Assembly: GCA_963693305.1 (NCBI GenBank)
Contig: OY855913.1
Location: forward strand, 16,700,984-16,764,983
Direction of reading: 5' to 3'
DNA: 64,000 bases
Origin: Meandrina meandrites
Lineage: Eukaryota > Cnidaria > Anthozoa > Scleractinia > Meandrinidae
The notes below the pieces were generated by a model. The model saw nothing but the letters and a program-made list of their open reading frames with translations, was not told the origin of the DNA and ran no database searches. The position numbers and the translations under genes are program-made. Below, piece after piece: positions 22,329-33,476 of this stretch (within the stretch, counting starts at the first letter, position 1; the number at the start of each line of letters is the position of its first letter).

Positions 22329-22899
22329 GTTTCCATGTCGGTCAGGCTCCAGAATTAGAAGAGATTGTGATTTAGCATGTGAAAATAAGTATTATTGCGG
22401 GCGAGCAAAAGCGTCAGCACCACTTTCTTAAACCGTACCTGACTGACTTCCCAACTTGAAGCAAAATGTGGGCACATTTTTGGTATTCTTTTGTTCTTCC
22501 AACTGGAATGAATGGTATGTGAGCAAATGGCAGAGCAAAGGCCCTGGTGTTGAGTTCAAGCTCAGTGGTCAATGGTCACGTGAATTTCATGTTGATAGCA
22601 CAGGAACTGAGGAATGTAATTTTCCAAAGCACACATCACATCCGCTGTTTACTTGTACAAGCAACGGGAGGCTAAACTGCAAATTTTCAGTAAGATATAA
22701 GTGATTTGCAAATTCTAAAATCCACAAAAGTTTTCCAGTTCTCTCAAGTAACCTTATGTTCTTACAGAGAGTAGTGCAGACCTTGTCTTCTGAAAGCTTC
22801 CATAAGCTTAAACTAAAAGTCAACCCAGTTTGGCTGCATCAAGAAGTCGCACAACAATGGCTCACTACAAATGACAACTACACGGTCCCAAAATGAATC

Positions 22900-23380
22900 A
22901 GAACTATAACGGTTGCTATCAGAGTCTCCTTGAACATCACAAGCAGAATATACGCATTTCTTCTAAAACATGAGAGAGCAGGGAAATTGTGTTTGATAAC
23001 TTGTTGTGTTGTTATGTTCAGCTTGTTTTGTGATCAGCTGTGTAATGAAACTTTTTATTCATTCATTAAAACTGGTAAGCTCGTATCAAGATTGACTTTG
23101 GATGCTGATAATAGCATCAGCAGTTTTGACAAATCATGTTGAAGTTATTGTTAGTCTTGTACTCTAAGCCCCTTTGTTTTAAATTGTCACGTAATTACTT
23201 GCCCAAGTTGTGGTACGTCCCAGAGATTTGCATCTGCAAAATCAGGGATCACAGCATGATTGTGTGCAGAGATGGATGGGAAAGATATATGGTTCACAGC
23301 CTTCAACAACATACAAAAATTGCTTCTCATGAAATTGTTAGCCATCATGCCTTGCGAGGCTGATTAATTTCCCATGATGC
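22900..23380. other. Intergenic, no gene recognised
   Basis: Only short frames without motifs. The right edge probably includes the remaining part of the 5' LTR of the following Gypsy element, whose start could not be placed. Confidence 0.4.
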
Positions 23381-23476
23381 CTGTATATCCTAGTTGTTAA
23401 CCATGTGAGTCAGCCATCTTGGATTCGCTCTTCGATTAAAGCTTGATAAACTTAACTGGCTTCAGAGCTTATTACA

Positions 23477-23488
23477 TGGTGTCAGACG
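23477..23488 (+). promoter_or_regulatory. Putative primer binding site
   Basis: TGGTGTCAGACG follows ...TTACA. It begins with TGG, complementary to the CCA end of a tRNA, and lies 31 bp before the gag ATG, as expected for an LTR retroelement minus-strand primer site. The tRNA identity was not determined. Confidence 0.6.
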
Positions 23489-23519
23489 TTTCTTGGCTAA
23501 CTTTCGAGATTTTTGCATA

Positions 23520-24800
23520 ATGGAGGACTATGTAGACCCTGCCAAAGCAGTCGACAGCAATGACTACTGGATCGCAGGAAAAAGGCCGAAAGTTATGGCC
23601 GTTCTTCGCCAAGCCTTTCCTCCGGCCAAATGGGACGTGCTCACAACCACAATCGACGCTCAAATTCCTGATGATGACAAACAACATCCAGCTAGATGGC
23701 TCTCCCAGCTTTCACAGCACTACCTTGGAGAAGAGCCTATTATGCAAAGTACTCACAATTTTCTACGTATTCTGAAACAAGAACCTGGTATGTCAATACA
23801 AGATTGGCACACACTGGTCAGGTTGGAATATCAGAAATGTAATTTTCCCACAGCAGTAGACGACCGTTTACAAAGGGACATTTTTGTTAATGGCCTCAAC
23901 GATACTTTTAAGCCCTTCCCCAGCGATATCATTGCCAGAGAAAACTTATCAACACAGACCTTCGCTCAAGTAATTTCCAAAGCGCGTGACTTTGAGGCTG
24001 GACTTAAAACTGAATCTGCCATAACAAAACACCACCTCGAGGAAGCATCACATAAGGTTGCCCCAGCAGTGGACAAATCCAAGACTCCTCACCATCCGAA
24101 TCGACGTGTAAAGGACTGGCCTCCTGGCCCTTCCAGTGCTTCAACCTGCCTGTGGTGTGGGCATGCACCACATGCCAATCGTCGTGACTGTCCTGCCTCC
24201 AATGACACTTGCCATGGCTGTGGAAAACGGGGTCACTGGAAACAAGTATGCCGGGCCACGTCCATACATGTTGTATCAGAGTCAGCTGCAGTTGCAGAAG
24301 CTGACCCGCAAGCCGACTACATTGTCACTTATGAGGTTTACCAGGTGCAATCTGCAGCCAAAGGAATCTACGTTGGCCTCAACATCGGTCCCACATCATC
24401 ATCACCTCCATCACAGCACTTCAGATTTCAAGTTGACTCTGGTTGTTCGTGCAATACAATTCATGTCAATGACCTTAATCAGCTGCCACCTATCCAAATT
24501 AAACCCCCAATGGTTCGACTACTGGATTATTCAAAATCCATCATCCCAACCAGAGGCCAAGTCACACTGCGCTGCACTCGTCGTGGCATGTCTTATGACA
24601 TACTGGCTCAAGTCATTACTTCTCAGCAATACTATGCCCCACTACTAGGCCTTGCCGACAGCACATGCATGGGAATTCTCAAGTATGATGTGGACACTGC
24701 AAATACACTGCTCATTGCCCCAGTGCTGCCTCCGCCACCACCTGGTGAGTTAACATTTGATTACATAAAGTCTGCTTATGCTAACTTATTCGAGGGGTAA
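23520..24800 (+). CDS. gag-pr: Gypsy Gag-protease polyprotein
   Basis: The ATG at 23520 is preferred because the frame upstream runs into the primer site. The protein has 426 residues. The N-terminal two-fifths is a capsid-like helical region (WLSQLSQHYLGEEPIM, DWHTLVRLEYQKCNFP). Next come paired zinc knuckles: an atypical C-x2-C-x4-H first one (CLWCGHAPH) and a canonical CHGCGKRGHWKQVC (C-x2-C-x4-H-x4-C). A retropepsin domain follows with the active-site FQVDSGCSCNTI and the distal LLGLADSTCMG. The product would package RNA and cleave the polyprotein. The frame ends at TAA 24798-24800, with pol in a different frame. Confidence 0.88.
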   Translation: MEDYVDPAKAVDSNDYWIAGKRPKVMAVLRQAFPPAKWDVLTTTIDAQIPDDDKQHPARWLSQLSQHYLGEEPIMQSTHNFLRILKQEPGMSIQDWHTLVRLEYQKCNFPTAVDDRLQRDIFVNGLNDTFKPFPSDIIARENLSTQTFAQVISKARDFEAGLKTESAITKHHLEEASHKVAPAVDKSKTPHHPNRRVKDWPPGPSSASTCLWCGHAPHANRRDCPASNDTCHGCGKRGHWKQVCRATSIHVVSESAAVAEADPQADYIVTYEVYQVQSAAKGIYVGLNIGPTSSSPPSQHFRFQVDSGCSCNTIHVNDLNQLPPIQIKPPMVRLLDYSKSIIPTRGQVTLRCTRRGMSYDILAQVITSQQYYAPLLGLADSTCMGILKYDVDTANTLLIAPVLPPPPPGELTFDYIKSAYANLFEG

Positions 24801-24850
24801 GGGGAACTGGATGAGCCCTTCTCCTTAACTCTGACCCTAACCCTTTTCCT

Positions 24851-27520
24851 GACATCCGACCTATACAAGCCGCTCCCCACCATTATGCTGCCCCTAAACT
24901 TCCCACCATCGAAGAGGCCTTAGACAAACTTGTTAACACGGGACAGTTGATTCGGGTCAACAAACCCACACCCTGCATCTCAAATATGGTGGTTCGTGAG
25001 CGTTCTGCCTCTGACACAAAACCTGCTAAAGCTCGCATTTGCCTAGACCCATCGCAAACAATCAACAAAGCCTGTCAACCATCTCAACAAATCACCTGAC
25101 GTTCATTGCCAACCTGTTGCCTACAGTTCCAGTTCTCTCGGCCCAACTGAACAGCGCTATGTGCAAATCAAGAAAGAAACACTTGCCATAATTCATGCCT
25201 TTCAGAAGTTTGACCAGCTACTCTTCGGAAAATCTGGGATTACTGTCCACAGTGATCACAAACCACTGGAAACAACCATTTTCAAACTCCCTTTGGCCTC
25301 TGCCCCGCGCCGCCTGCAGAGCATGATGCTCACACTCCAGCGCTACTTATTCCAGGTGGAGTATCGCAAAGGATCCTCACTCCTTATTGCGGACACTCTT
25401 TCTCGTGCACCTCTGCCAGAGACAACACACAAGGGAGTCCATGATGAATTGGTGTACCGTGTGGAGTTTGAAGGGAACAACCCAGAACTTTCTGGTTTCC
25501 AGGATGCCACTGTCCAGGAAATCCGAACTGAAGCAAACACAGATCCTGAACAGAAAGCTCTGCATACTCTCATTGAAACAAGGTGGCCAAATGACAAAGC
25601 CGCAGTTCCTGTCCTTGTACATCCATATTGGTCGGTCCGTCATGAACTTACCACACACAAAGAACTCCTATATAAACAAGATCGTGATGTCATACCTTCT
25701 TCGCTTCGACCAAGCATCCTCTACAAGCTGCATGCAGCTCATCGCGGTACTGAGTTTAATCTTCAACATGCTCGTAGCTGTGTGTTCTGGCCGGGCCTCA
25801 ACAGCCAAATCACAGACATGTGCACAAACTGCAGCACTTGTGCACCAGCAACATCCTCGAGAACCACTAAAGCCTTACCCAGTGCCCACACTACCCTGGC
25901 AACTGGTTTCTCAAGATCTGTTTGCTCTCAATGGGTCTGTCTATTTGGTCACTGTGGACCATTACAGTGACTATTACAAACTTGATTGGCTTTCCTCCAT
26001 CCAGGCCTCAGTGGTCATACAAGCAACCAAACAACACTTTGGACATCACGGCGTTCCCTGTCACGTTGCTGTACAAAGAAAGCTTACAAACATTTAATTA
26101 CCTTTTTGTTTTCTTAAATTATAGCTTTGTCTCGTTTGATTGCGTGATTGTAAATTATCCTTTTTTGGCTAGCCGCACAAAGAGTTGTTTCAATTTAGTT
26201 TCCTTTACATCATAGAAGTATATTAGCTGTTTGTCCACGCAAACATTTTAGTTTTAAGGAGTTGCCCCTGGAGTAAAGAGGAGTTTTTAGGGGTCTTTTG
26301 GAGTTTTCACAACTTGGAGTTTTCTCACCCCCGGAGTCAAGATCAGACGTAAGTCACGATCGTTTAGTTTATATTTAGTTTTTTTGTCGTGCTTTCTGTC
26401 GTCTAATTTGTAATTTACCTCGTTTCTTTAGCTTAGACAATCGTGCGTTCCTTTTTAGTTTTCACCGCAAGTGTTGTAACAAGTTGGCTAGCCTGATTCC
26501 CAATAAATCCAATAAACAGTCTGCTGTCCGTCCTGTGCTTCATTGTGGTTGACCTGGTGAACCCAATTACGCTACACCCCGTGTCTGCCGTGCTGGGAAC
26601 GCGACATTCCCCATACCCTCATCACAGACAACGGAGCTCAATTCACATCTGAGGCATTCAAAACATTTGCAGAGAAATATAAATTTCATCACATTACCTC
26701 CTCACCTTATTGGCCTCAGTCTAACGGCAGAGCTGAAGCATCAGTGAAGTCTGCCAAACACATTCTTCTCACTGCTGAAGATGTGGACCTAGCGTTACTC
26801 TCTGTTCGCAACACTCCACCTGCTGGACACACCTTCTTCCCAGCTCAACGTTTGTTTGGCCGCACCCTTCACACGGATCTACCACAGTCTGCCGCCACCT
26901 TAGAACCTCGCACCTGCCCACGCGACACCGTGGTGCTTGAGCACCTCCACCACAAATCACAGCAAAAGAAAGCATATGACAAGCATGTTGGACCACCACT
27001 TCCCAAACTACCTTCTGGAAGCTATGTCTACGCCAAGCCATCACCATCTTCATCAGCTAAGGCTTGGATTCCTGGACAGATAGTGAGTCCTGCTGGTCCA
27101 CGATCCTACCTAATACAGACTGGCACCTCACAAATTAGACGAAATTGGGCTCAAGTACAGCTTGCCCCCTCTCAAAGCAGTCAAACACCACCTCAGCCCA
27201 GGCCTGTACCAACCCTTCCAGATAAGCTGCGACCATATTCATCACGTGCTGGTGTGCCACGACTCCATTTGCAGTCCAGACCAACAGCAGATTCATCACC
27301 AATGTCGGCAACTGCACCCACAGTACCTTCACCTGAATCATCTTCAGCACAAGAAACCCCACCTCCTGTGTCCCCCTTGCCACCTTGTGCCATAATCCAG
27401 CCACCCACACTATCCTCACTAGTGGCACCCTCCCGCCCTGCAGCATCCAGTTCACCTGTTGGACAAACTGTCACCCGGAGTGGCCGAGTAACTCGACGTC
27501 CAGCTCATTACTCAGACTAA
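24851..27520 (+). pseudogene. pol: Gypsy Pol: RT (core deleted), RNase H, integrase
   Basis: The RT start is seen at 24851-25096 (EEALDKLVNTGQLIRVNK, ARICLDPSQTINKA). Sequence then jumps at about 25100 straight to the RT-RNase H junction (VAYSSSSLGPTEQRYVQIKK, TVHSDHKPLE), so the catalytic blocks are absent. The integrase zinc site (HAAHRGTEFN, CTNCSTC) ends near 25845 and a frameshift follows. The integrase core has its first Asp in VSQDLFALNG, its second in TDNGAQF after the solo LTR, and its Glu in SNGRAEASVK. A chromodomain/SH3-like C-terminus (GSYVYAKPSPSSSAKAWIPG) and a Pro-Ser-rich tail ending SGRVTRRPAHYSD follow. Removing the LTR with one TTCCC copy restores the integrase frame, showing the insertion came later. 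Confidence 0.85.
26059..26606 (+). mobile_element. Solo LTR inserted in Gypsy integrase
   Basis: A 548-bp sequence begins TGTCACGTTG and ends AACGCGACA (inverted TGTCRCG/CGCGACA ends), flanked by a perfect 5-bp duplication TTCCC (26054-26058, 26607-26611). It contains AATAAA near 26502 close to its 3' end and no coding frame. These are the marks of a solo LTR left by recombination between the two LTRs of a Gypsy-type element of a different family. Confidence 0.93.
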
Positions 27521-28925
27521 CTCTTGAACCAACCTGCCTTTTATTTCTTGCAGGTGAACACTACCCATTGCTGTAGACGTCCTTTCGGAGGACGGGATGG
27601 ACGACCAACCCTACAAACAGGGCTTTGGACTTTATATGATTATTGGGACAAGTACCAAAGAGACAAACAAACTCTCTGAATTGGGACTTGATTGATTAGT
27701 TTTATTATTATGTCTAGTGGTCTACAGAATAATTATTTGTCTTTGCTATGATATGAAGTAACATCTTACACTGTATGTTACCATTATCAATTAGCACAAC
27801 AAAATTAATGCGCATGACAAACGTGTTATCTTGATTTATACCTAAAGTAAATGACAGGTACTGTTCATTATTGTTGGCCATGTACTTGTACACATGTTCT
27901 GTTTTTTACTGTTTTTGAACACTTGTCACTGTTTTGACTTATCTAAGTAATTGCGTTTATTTTCAATAAAATTTTCATTTCATTCCATTTAAAGTGCGTC
28001 TTCTTTGCGTCGACACCATTTGGGCATTGAGTTTATTTTTGGTTCTTGTACTCCCTCCATCAGATTCCCGGCGGTTTTTCCATCTCCCTCAAAGACCTAC
28101 ATTTCCAAATTCCTATTCCATTGCCCACAACATTGAGGAAGAACTACTTTCTGGATGTTCTACCTCTTAAAATACAAAAAATAATTATTTCTTTATTTCA
28201 ATTTCGACCTGGTTTCCTCTGTTGACAGTAGCCCCAACAAAAATAATAATAATGGCAATAACAACAACAATAAAAATCATAGTAAGAGTAATAATATTAC
28301 CAACAACAACAACTAATAATAGTAATGCATTTCAAAAACATATTTTTTATAATAGTAATAACTAAAATTTCTAGGTGCAAATTCGCGTAAGAATACCATC
28401 AAATACATCTAAGAAGGAACTGTTCAAAATACGCAACTGCATAAATCAACAACAAGAAACTGCAGCCCCGCGCGTCTCCCTCGCTTCTCCCACGCTATCC
28501 TCAATGCCAAGTCCATCTCGCAACAAACATGGCCGCCTGCACTTCCTAACTTTTGGTTACTGCTAGTTACATGTATAAATGTTATCTTTCGTGTAATTTT
28601 GTGTGAATCTTTCACTGTTGTCTCTTCGCATTACAATATGGCCGCCAAACTAAATAAGCCTAAGCATTAGGGTAGAGTCAGTCCCTCTTGGCCAAACTAG
28701 TTTGTTTTGGTTTTGTCTGGACCAATCATATCTCTTGCATTTTTATAGAAAAAAAGTATATGCCCCAGACTGAACACAAGTGCAACTTTTTTTTTAGATT
28801 ACAAATGCAAATTCACACCTGAAGTGTGAAAATTTACACCTTAAACATCACTAATATTCCTGAAAACTTCAGTACATGTACATTAATAAACTAAATTTGA
28901 AATAGTCCATTCACATCTGAGAAAT
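27521..28925. other. Intergenic, simple-repeat rich
   Basis: No gene is recognised. A purine-rich GGAGGACGGGA at about 27587 could be the polypurine tract of the Gypsy element, but no LTR follows that matches the 5' side. AAC/AAT-rich low-complexity sequence occurs at 28230-28330. Confidence 0.45.
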
Positions 28926-28927
28926 AC

Positions 28928-29335
28928 AGTCGAACCTCTATTATGTGGCCACCCAATAAGCAGCCACCTACTGTTAATAATAATACCCCTTCTCAGTGGC
29001 CACCTCTTTTAAGCAGCCGTGGCCACCTTTCTGTCGTCCCGATGAGTGTTCCTCTATTGTTTTTACCCCTATTTAGCCACCAGCAAGAATGTCATATCAT
29101 TATAATAATTATTTCATTTTGTTTTCAACAAGCTCTGACAGAGCAAAGAGTTGTAGAGAAAATGACAACTGATAAAATCATTCAAACACAGGTTTATTGT
29201 CGTCTTCAAAGACGTGCTTCCATAATTCCTTTTGATGACATTGAAGAAATGTAACCCTTGAAAAATGCCTTGTGCTTATTTTTGATGAAACCCCTATTAA
29301 GTGGCCAGTTGCTATTTCCACTTACTGTACATGTA
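28928..29335. mobile_element. Possible pogo/Tigger-like relic
   Basis: The left end CAGTCGAACCTCTATTATGT is typical of pogo-type termini, and the following text repeats GTGGCCACC. Near 29291 CCCCTATTAAGTGGCCAG resembles the complementary sub-terminal region, but no matching right terminal repeat is intact and the target site was not found. A 103-codon frame inside (28943-29254) has no recognised domain. Confidence 0.35.
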
Positions 29336-29399
29336 CATGTAAATTTACTTTAATGGGTATGGTTATAGCAGTTCTACCACCTTAAAACAAATCTAAAAA

Positions 29400-31454
29400 T
29401 AACAATAGTAAGTAATAAGTAAACGAAATAATCCTATGGCTTGGACGGCTTACAGAAACTTAAGACAGGAGGTTAAAAGAGAAATTAAAATTGCTGAACG
29501 AGAATTTTTCACAGAACAGATTCAAAGAAACCCAGGCAATACAAACAATATTTGGAAAGCAATCCGCCAAATAATTCCTAGAAAATCCAAATCCCAGCGA
29601 ATCTTCAGCAATGACAACAAAACTGTTGCAGATGAGTTTAATCGGTTTTTCGTTTCTTTTGGCCAGAGTTCCGTTGAAAACATCCAGTCATTGGCTAAGG
29701 AATGCAACATAACACTCAACCGAAATTATTTTGTCCCAAGACAATATCCTTCATGCGAGCAGTTTCATTTGAATACCGTAAGCAGTGGTGAGATTGAACG
29801 CATAATATCATCAATGCCATCAAACAAAGCCCCAGGGATCGACAAGATTTCTGTTCGTGTTTTGAAGGACTGCCTAAACCCGATTCTTCCAGTAATTACG
29901 TCTATTATCAACACTTCTATTGAAACATGCAAATTTCCTACTGCTTGGAAATTAGCTGAAGTGACACCTCTCCATAAAGGTGAAAACCACGAACTGGCAA
30001 ATAACAACAGACCAATTTCTCTTCTACCAGTTTTATCAAAAGTTTGTGAAAAGGTCGTACATAATCAATTCACTTCTTACTTACATTTAAACGACAGGTT
30101 AACAAAGACCCAAAGCGGCAACAAAAAATGGCACTCAACCGAAACATCTGTCATAGAAACAACCGACACTATTCTTAAAGCGATAGACCAGAAGATGTTG
30201 ACTTCGGTAGTGTTCTTAGACATGAGTAAGGCATTCGACAGCGTCAACCACGAAACCCTAATTTTGAAGTTGCGAGATGTAGGCGCCTCAGACCCAGTTA
30301 TCCAGTGGTTTGGTAGCTACCTTAATGATAGACGACAAGTGGTTCGAATCCATTCAACATTGTCAGAGCCCTTGCCCATAGTTTGTGGCGTTCCGCAGGG
30401 AAGTATACTGGGACCACTTTTATTTAGCATATACACAAATGATCTTTCTTCAGCACCACAGAATTGCAGCGTCCAGAGCTATGTGGACGACACTAAGCTA
30501 GTTATATCCTTCAAAATGAAAGATACTGTAAATGCCTTTGCTGACTTAAGAGTTGATTTGCATAGAATAGGCCAATGGTGTTCCAACAACCATTTATTGT
30601 TGAACCCAAGCAAAACTAAACTCATGGTGTTTGGCAGCAGGCAAATGCATTCCAGACTGGACACTCCCAGCCTCACTTTCATGGGAAGAGAACTCGTACC
30701 GGAACACACCGCTAAAGATCTTGGGGTGATTTTGGACAAGAACCTGACCTATGACGAACACATTACCAAAACTGTCTCCTCCTGTATGTCTTGTCTCGGT
30801 CAAATAAGCCGCACAAAGCATGTTTTTGACAAATGCACCCTACTAACTATTATAAATACTTTAGTTTTTAGTAAACTTTTTTATTGTTCGAACGTATGGG
30901 CGAATACAACAAAAAGTAATATAAATAAATTACAAGGTATTCAGAACTTTGCCGCTCGAATTGCGACCAGTACGCACAAATATGATCACATCACACCAGT
31001 TTTAAAAGAGCTCAAATGGCTACCAGTTGCGACTCAGTTATATTTCAGGAGCGCTATCATGGCCTTCAAATGTCTATCATCTCACGTGCCGGAGTACCTG
31101 TCTTCCCAGTTCAGTAAGCGAGGAGAAATAAGCGGACGTGCCACAAGAAGTTCACAAATGCTGAACATTCCTCTTTTCAAGTCTGCCAGTGGTCAGAGAA
31201 CGTTCTACTACAGAACAGTCAGTATCTGGAACTCCATGGATAGCTCTCTAAAAACTCTCGAGAAAGTATCTGCTTTTAAGTTTTATCTTAAACGTAAACT
31301 TATCAAGGATTTTATAGATTCCTAATTCTAGTTAATTAATTTTAAGTCTGAATATTATCTTAGAGTTTTTAAGTAGTTTTAAATTATTATTGTATTGTCT
31401 TTGAAAAGCCTCTAAGGGGAAAGTCAATAAAGTATGTATGTATGTATGTATGTA
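29400..31454 (+). mobile_element. 5'-truncated CR1/L2-like LINE with (TATG)n tail
   Basis: The element holds an intact RT ORF, a short 3' region and a terminal (TATG)n run (about 31432-31454). The endonuclease domain expected upstream is missing, so truncation lies near 29400. Target duplications could not be fixed by eye. Confidence 0.85.
29436..31325 (+). CDS. LINE reverse transcriptase, uninterrupted ORF (629 aa)
   Basis: This is the longest uninterrupted frame in the window. The RT blocks are complete and in order: KAPGIDKISVRVLK at residues 131-144, RPISLLPVLSKVCEK at 192-206, the catalytic block FLDMSKAFD at 260-268, GVPQGSILGP at 318-327, YVDD at 349-352, and a thumb region LLNPSKTKLMVFG. 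The C-terminal segment (IWNSMDSSLKTLEKVSAFK) is typical of CR1/L2-type elements. The usual F-R/K-x-G-HSTET segment reads GNKKWHSTET. The ORF would encode an RNA-dependent DNA polymerase, but the endonuclease is lost. It has no frameshift or stop, so the insertion is probably recent. Confidence 0.9.
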   Translation: MAWTAYRNLRQEVKREIKIAEREFFTEQIQRNPGNTNNIWKAIRQIIPRKSKSQRIFSNDNKTVADEFNRFFVSFGQSSVENIQSLAKECNITLNRNYFVPRQYPSCEQFHLNTVSSGEIERIISSMPSNKAPGIDKISVRVLKDCLNPILPVITSIINTSIETCKFPTAWKLAEVTPLHKGENHELANNNRPISLLPVLSKVCEKVVHNQFTSYLHLNDRLTKTQSGNKKWHSTETSVIETTDTILKAIDQKMLTSVVFLDMSKAFDSVNHETLILKLRDVGASDPVIQWFGSYLNDRRQVVRIHSTLSEPLPIVCGVPQGSILGPLLFSIYTNDLSSAPQNCSVQSYVDDTKLVISFKMKDTVNAFADLRVDLHRIGQWCSNNHLLLNPSKTKLMVFGSRQMHSRLDTPSLTFMGRELVPEHTAKDLGVILDKNLTYDEHITKTVSSCMSCLGQISRTKHVFDKCTLLTIINTLVFSKLFYCSNVWANTTKSNINKLQGIQNFAARIATSTHKYDHITPVLKELKWLPVATQLYFRSAIMAFKCLSSHVPEYLSSQFSKRGEISGRATRSSQMLNIPLFKSASGQRTFYYRTVSIWNSMDSSLKTLEKVSAFKFYLKRKLIKDFIDS

Positions 31455-31806
31455 AAAACCTGGTACAGTATGTCCTTCTGGTTCTCTTGAAGAATCTTTA
31501 GTGCCATCAAGGTGCGGCAACATTGTGAAGCTGACCATTCTCAAGGATCTAGGCAGTCGACATCTAAATGACCATAATCTTCAGTGGTAAAGAAACCAGC
31601 ATAAAGCTGAAAGGTAAGGAAGCAACGGATATGGCAAAAAACTTCTTCTTGACCCCAAAAACAGAGTAAAAAAGTAGGTTGCACCAAATTCAATCAAACA
31701 TCACAAAAAATATATTTCTCTCAAACATGTATTTCAAGTACATTCTTTCATATCCAGAAGATTTGCAAACCCATGTGGGGGCCCAAGAGATTTGGTCAGT
31801 ATCTAG

Positions 31807-32035
31807 GAGGCATGTACTAAAACCCGAAACAATGGAATGGCGAAGCCACTCTTGAAAGTGAAACAAAATGACACAAATAATTATACAGAGTACTGCCCTT
31901 AACAAGAAAAGCTAACTGCAAGCAAAATAGAGTGAAAGCTAAATGCAAGCAAACCTCAGTAAACACTACCTGCAGTCATGTTTCGTTTCACTTCGGCTGG
32001 TTTCATTTCCTTGTTTCAGGTTTTAGTACAAGCCT
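31807..32035. mobile_element. MITE with about 60-bp inverted repeats
   Basis: The left end (GCATGTACTAAAACCCGAAAC onward, to about 31875) is the imperfect complement of the right end (about 31974-32035, ending GGTTTTAGTACAAGCCT). ATCTAG flanks both sides (31801-31806, 32036-32041) and may be part of a longer, imperfect target duplication. No ORF is present. Confidence 0.75.
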
Positions 32036-32351
32036 ATCTAGAAGACTCTGCAATTTCTAGGTTTCAATAGTTGTTAATTACTAACAATTACAGACTTCAA
32101 GCCCAAATCTACGAGCCAAGTTTTATATGACTTGAGTGAATAGTCAACAAAGCACAGCCAAATTGACTATCGCCTATAGAAAACAAGGTCAAGCAGTTTT
32201 ATTGTTTCAGTTAAAACTCTAAACGATTGCAGTCCAAAACCTACACATCAGTCTTGTACTTTTAAAGTCAAAAATCAAGGCAAATTATCCCTTTTATGAA
32301 TGTGATTGTTTGCAATCATTCAATGGAAAACAGTGGGATTACCTGTGCAAT

Positions 32352-32367
32352 GGGGGGGGGGGGGGGG
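32352..32367 (+). repeat. Poly-G tract (16 G)
   Basis: Sixteen consecutive G within AT-rich DNA. It could form a G-quadruplex and is also a common site of length error in sequencing. Confidence 0.95.
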
Positions 32368-33293
32368 TTACTACTACTTAACAATAATTATCCTGCAAAA
32401 TTGCGCAGAATATTGCCCGATACTTTTGCAGCAAGAAAAACTGTGGTTGTGCAGCGCTTTGCAAGACTTCGGACGAATCTTGGCAACCTATGTATATCGG
32501 TATATCGCAGGATATCTGTTATGTACCAATGACGGATAACTTAATTGACTTTCTCACTATATTGGGCATGGTGCAATTTTGTTGAGTAATAATGTTATAC
32601 ACACTGGATAGATGCTGATGAAATACACTGTACCAGGATTTTCGTTTTATTAAAAAATCATACCATATTACCCAGTGAAGATACTGTTTATCTTTCACAT
32701 GTGAAGATATCAGGGTCTCTTTACATGGAGGTAAAGTTGAGACATGGGGAAACCTGCCTGTCCACATTTATCTCTCATTTTATCTTGATTACATTAATGT
32801 CTTGATAGGGGTGGTAACCTGCCGAGGTGGGTTGCCCAGTCTGCCAGGGTCAGATTTTGCCAAGTAAACATTTCAAGGTGGGGTAACCTGCCTTTCATGT
32901 TCAATCTGAAAGCTCATTTATTAAACATTACGTAAACATTGTCCTGTTTTCTCTTTTATAACTTTCAATCATTCCATGCCAGGCATTTTTGGTGACCATT
33001 TTTGGTGACCAAATTTTCACTGTTTCAAAAATTGAATTGAAAGTCATGTTTAATTTGGACATTTCATCAGTATCTTCATAATACTATCTAGCACTCGAAG
33101 ATAAAATTCATATCCCTGTGTGGCCGCATGTAATGTCCGCTATTTAGTATAATTATTATTCAACAAATTTGCACAATGTCCATTTGGTCAGAAAGTCATT
33201 GTTATACATGACTTGTACATAAGATATCCTGCATTACAGTGTAGTATATACCCCACAAGTTAATAGTGCTTTTCCTGCACTCTGATTGGTTAA

Positions 33294-33476
33294 AGCCTGG
33301 TTCTCATATGCCACTAACCCACCGGCGACATAGCCACCAGTACATTCCTGGGATACTGTTCTCATAAAAATATCTTTCACGCCGTCGCTCCAGAAAAACC
33401 TCCTAAGTGGCTGCAAAGTTAAACTCAAGTCAACCTCGCAGGCTATGTCCAAGGTAGGTCATATGAGAACCAGGCT
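33294..33476. mobile_element. MITE with TAA target duplication
   Basis: A 183-bp element with perfect 17-bp inverted ends AGCCTGGTTCTCATATG, flanked by TAA (33291-33293, 33477-33479). The 3-bp TWA-type target suggests a PIF/Harbinger-derived non-autonomous element. No ORF is present. Confidence 0.85.

Larger units (their letters stand above)
23477..27520 (+). mobile_element. Ty3/Gypsy retrotransposon, internally deleted
   Basis: The order is a primer-binding-site-like TGGTGTCAGACG at 23477, gag-protease, RT start, RNase H, integrase and a proline/serine-rich tail, which is the Ty3/Gypsy arrangement. RT catalytic blocks are deleted at about 25100, a frameshift lies near 25850, and a solo LTR sits inside integrase. 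A 5' LTR should end at about 23476 (...TTACA), but its start, and a matching 3' LTR after 27520, were not found by eye. The element is therefore dead but well preserved. Confidence 0.88.
31550..33290. other. Intergenic DNA with one MITE, no gene recognised
   Basis: Only short frames are present. It includes the MITE at 31807-32035 and the poly-G tract at 32352. A weakly repeated GGTAACCTGCC phrase occurs at about 32810-32890. Confidence 0.45.

Noticed and set aside
23380..28000. Complete LTR pair for the Gypsy element
   Set aside because: The text before 23476 and after 27520 shows no shared long stretch, so only the primer-site side is supported.
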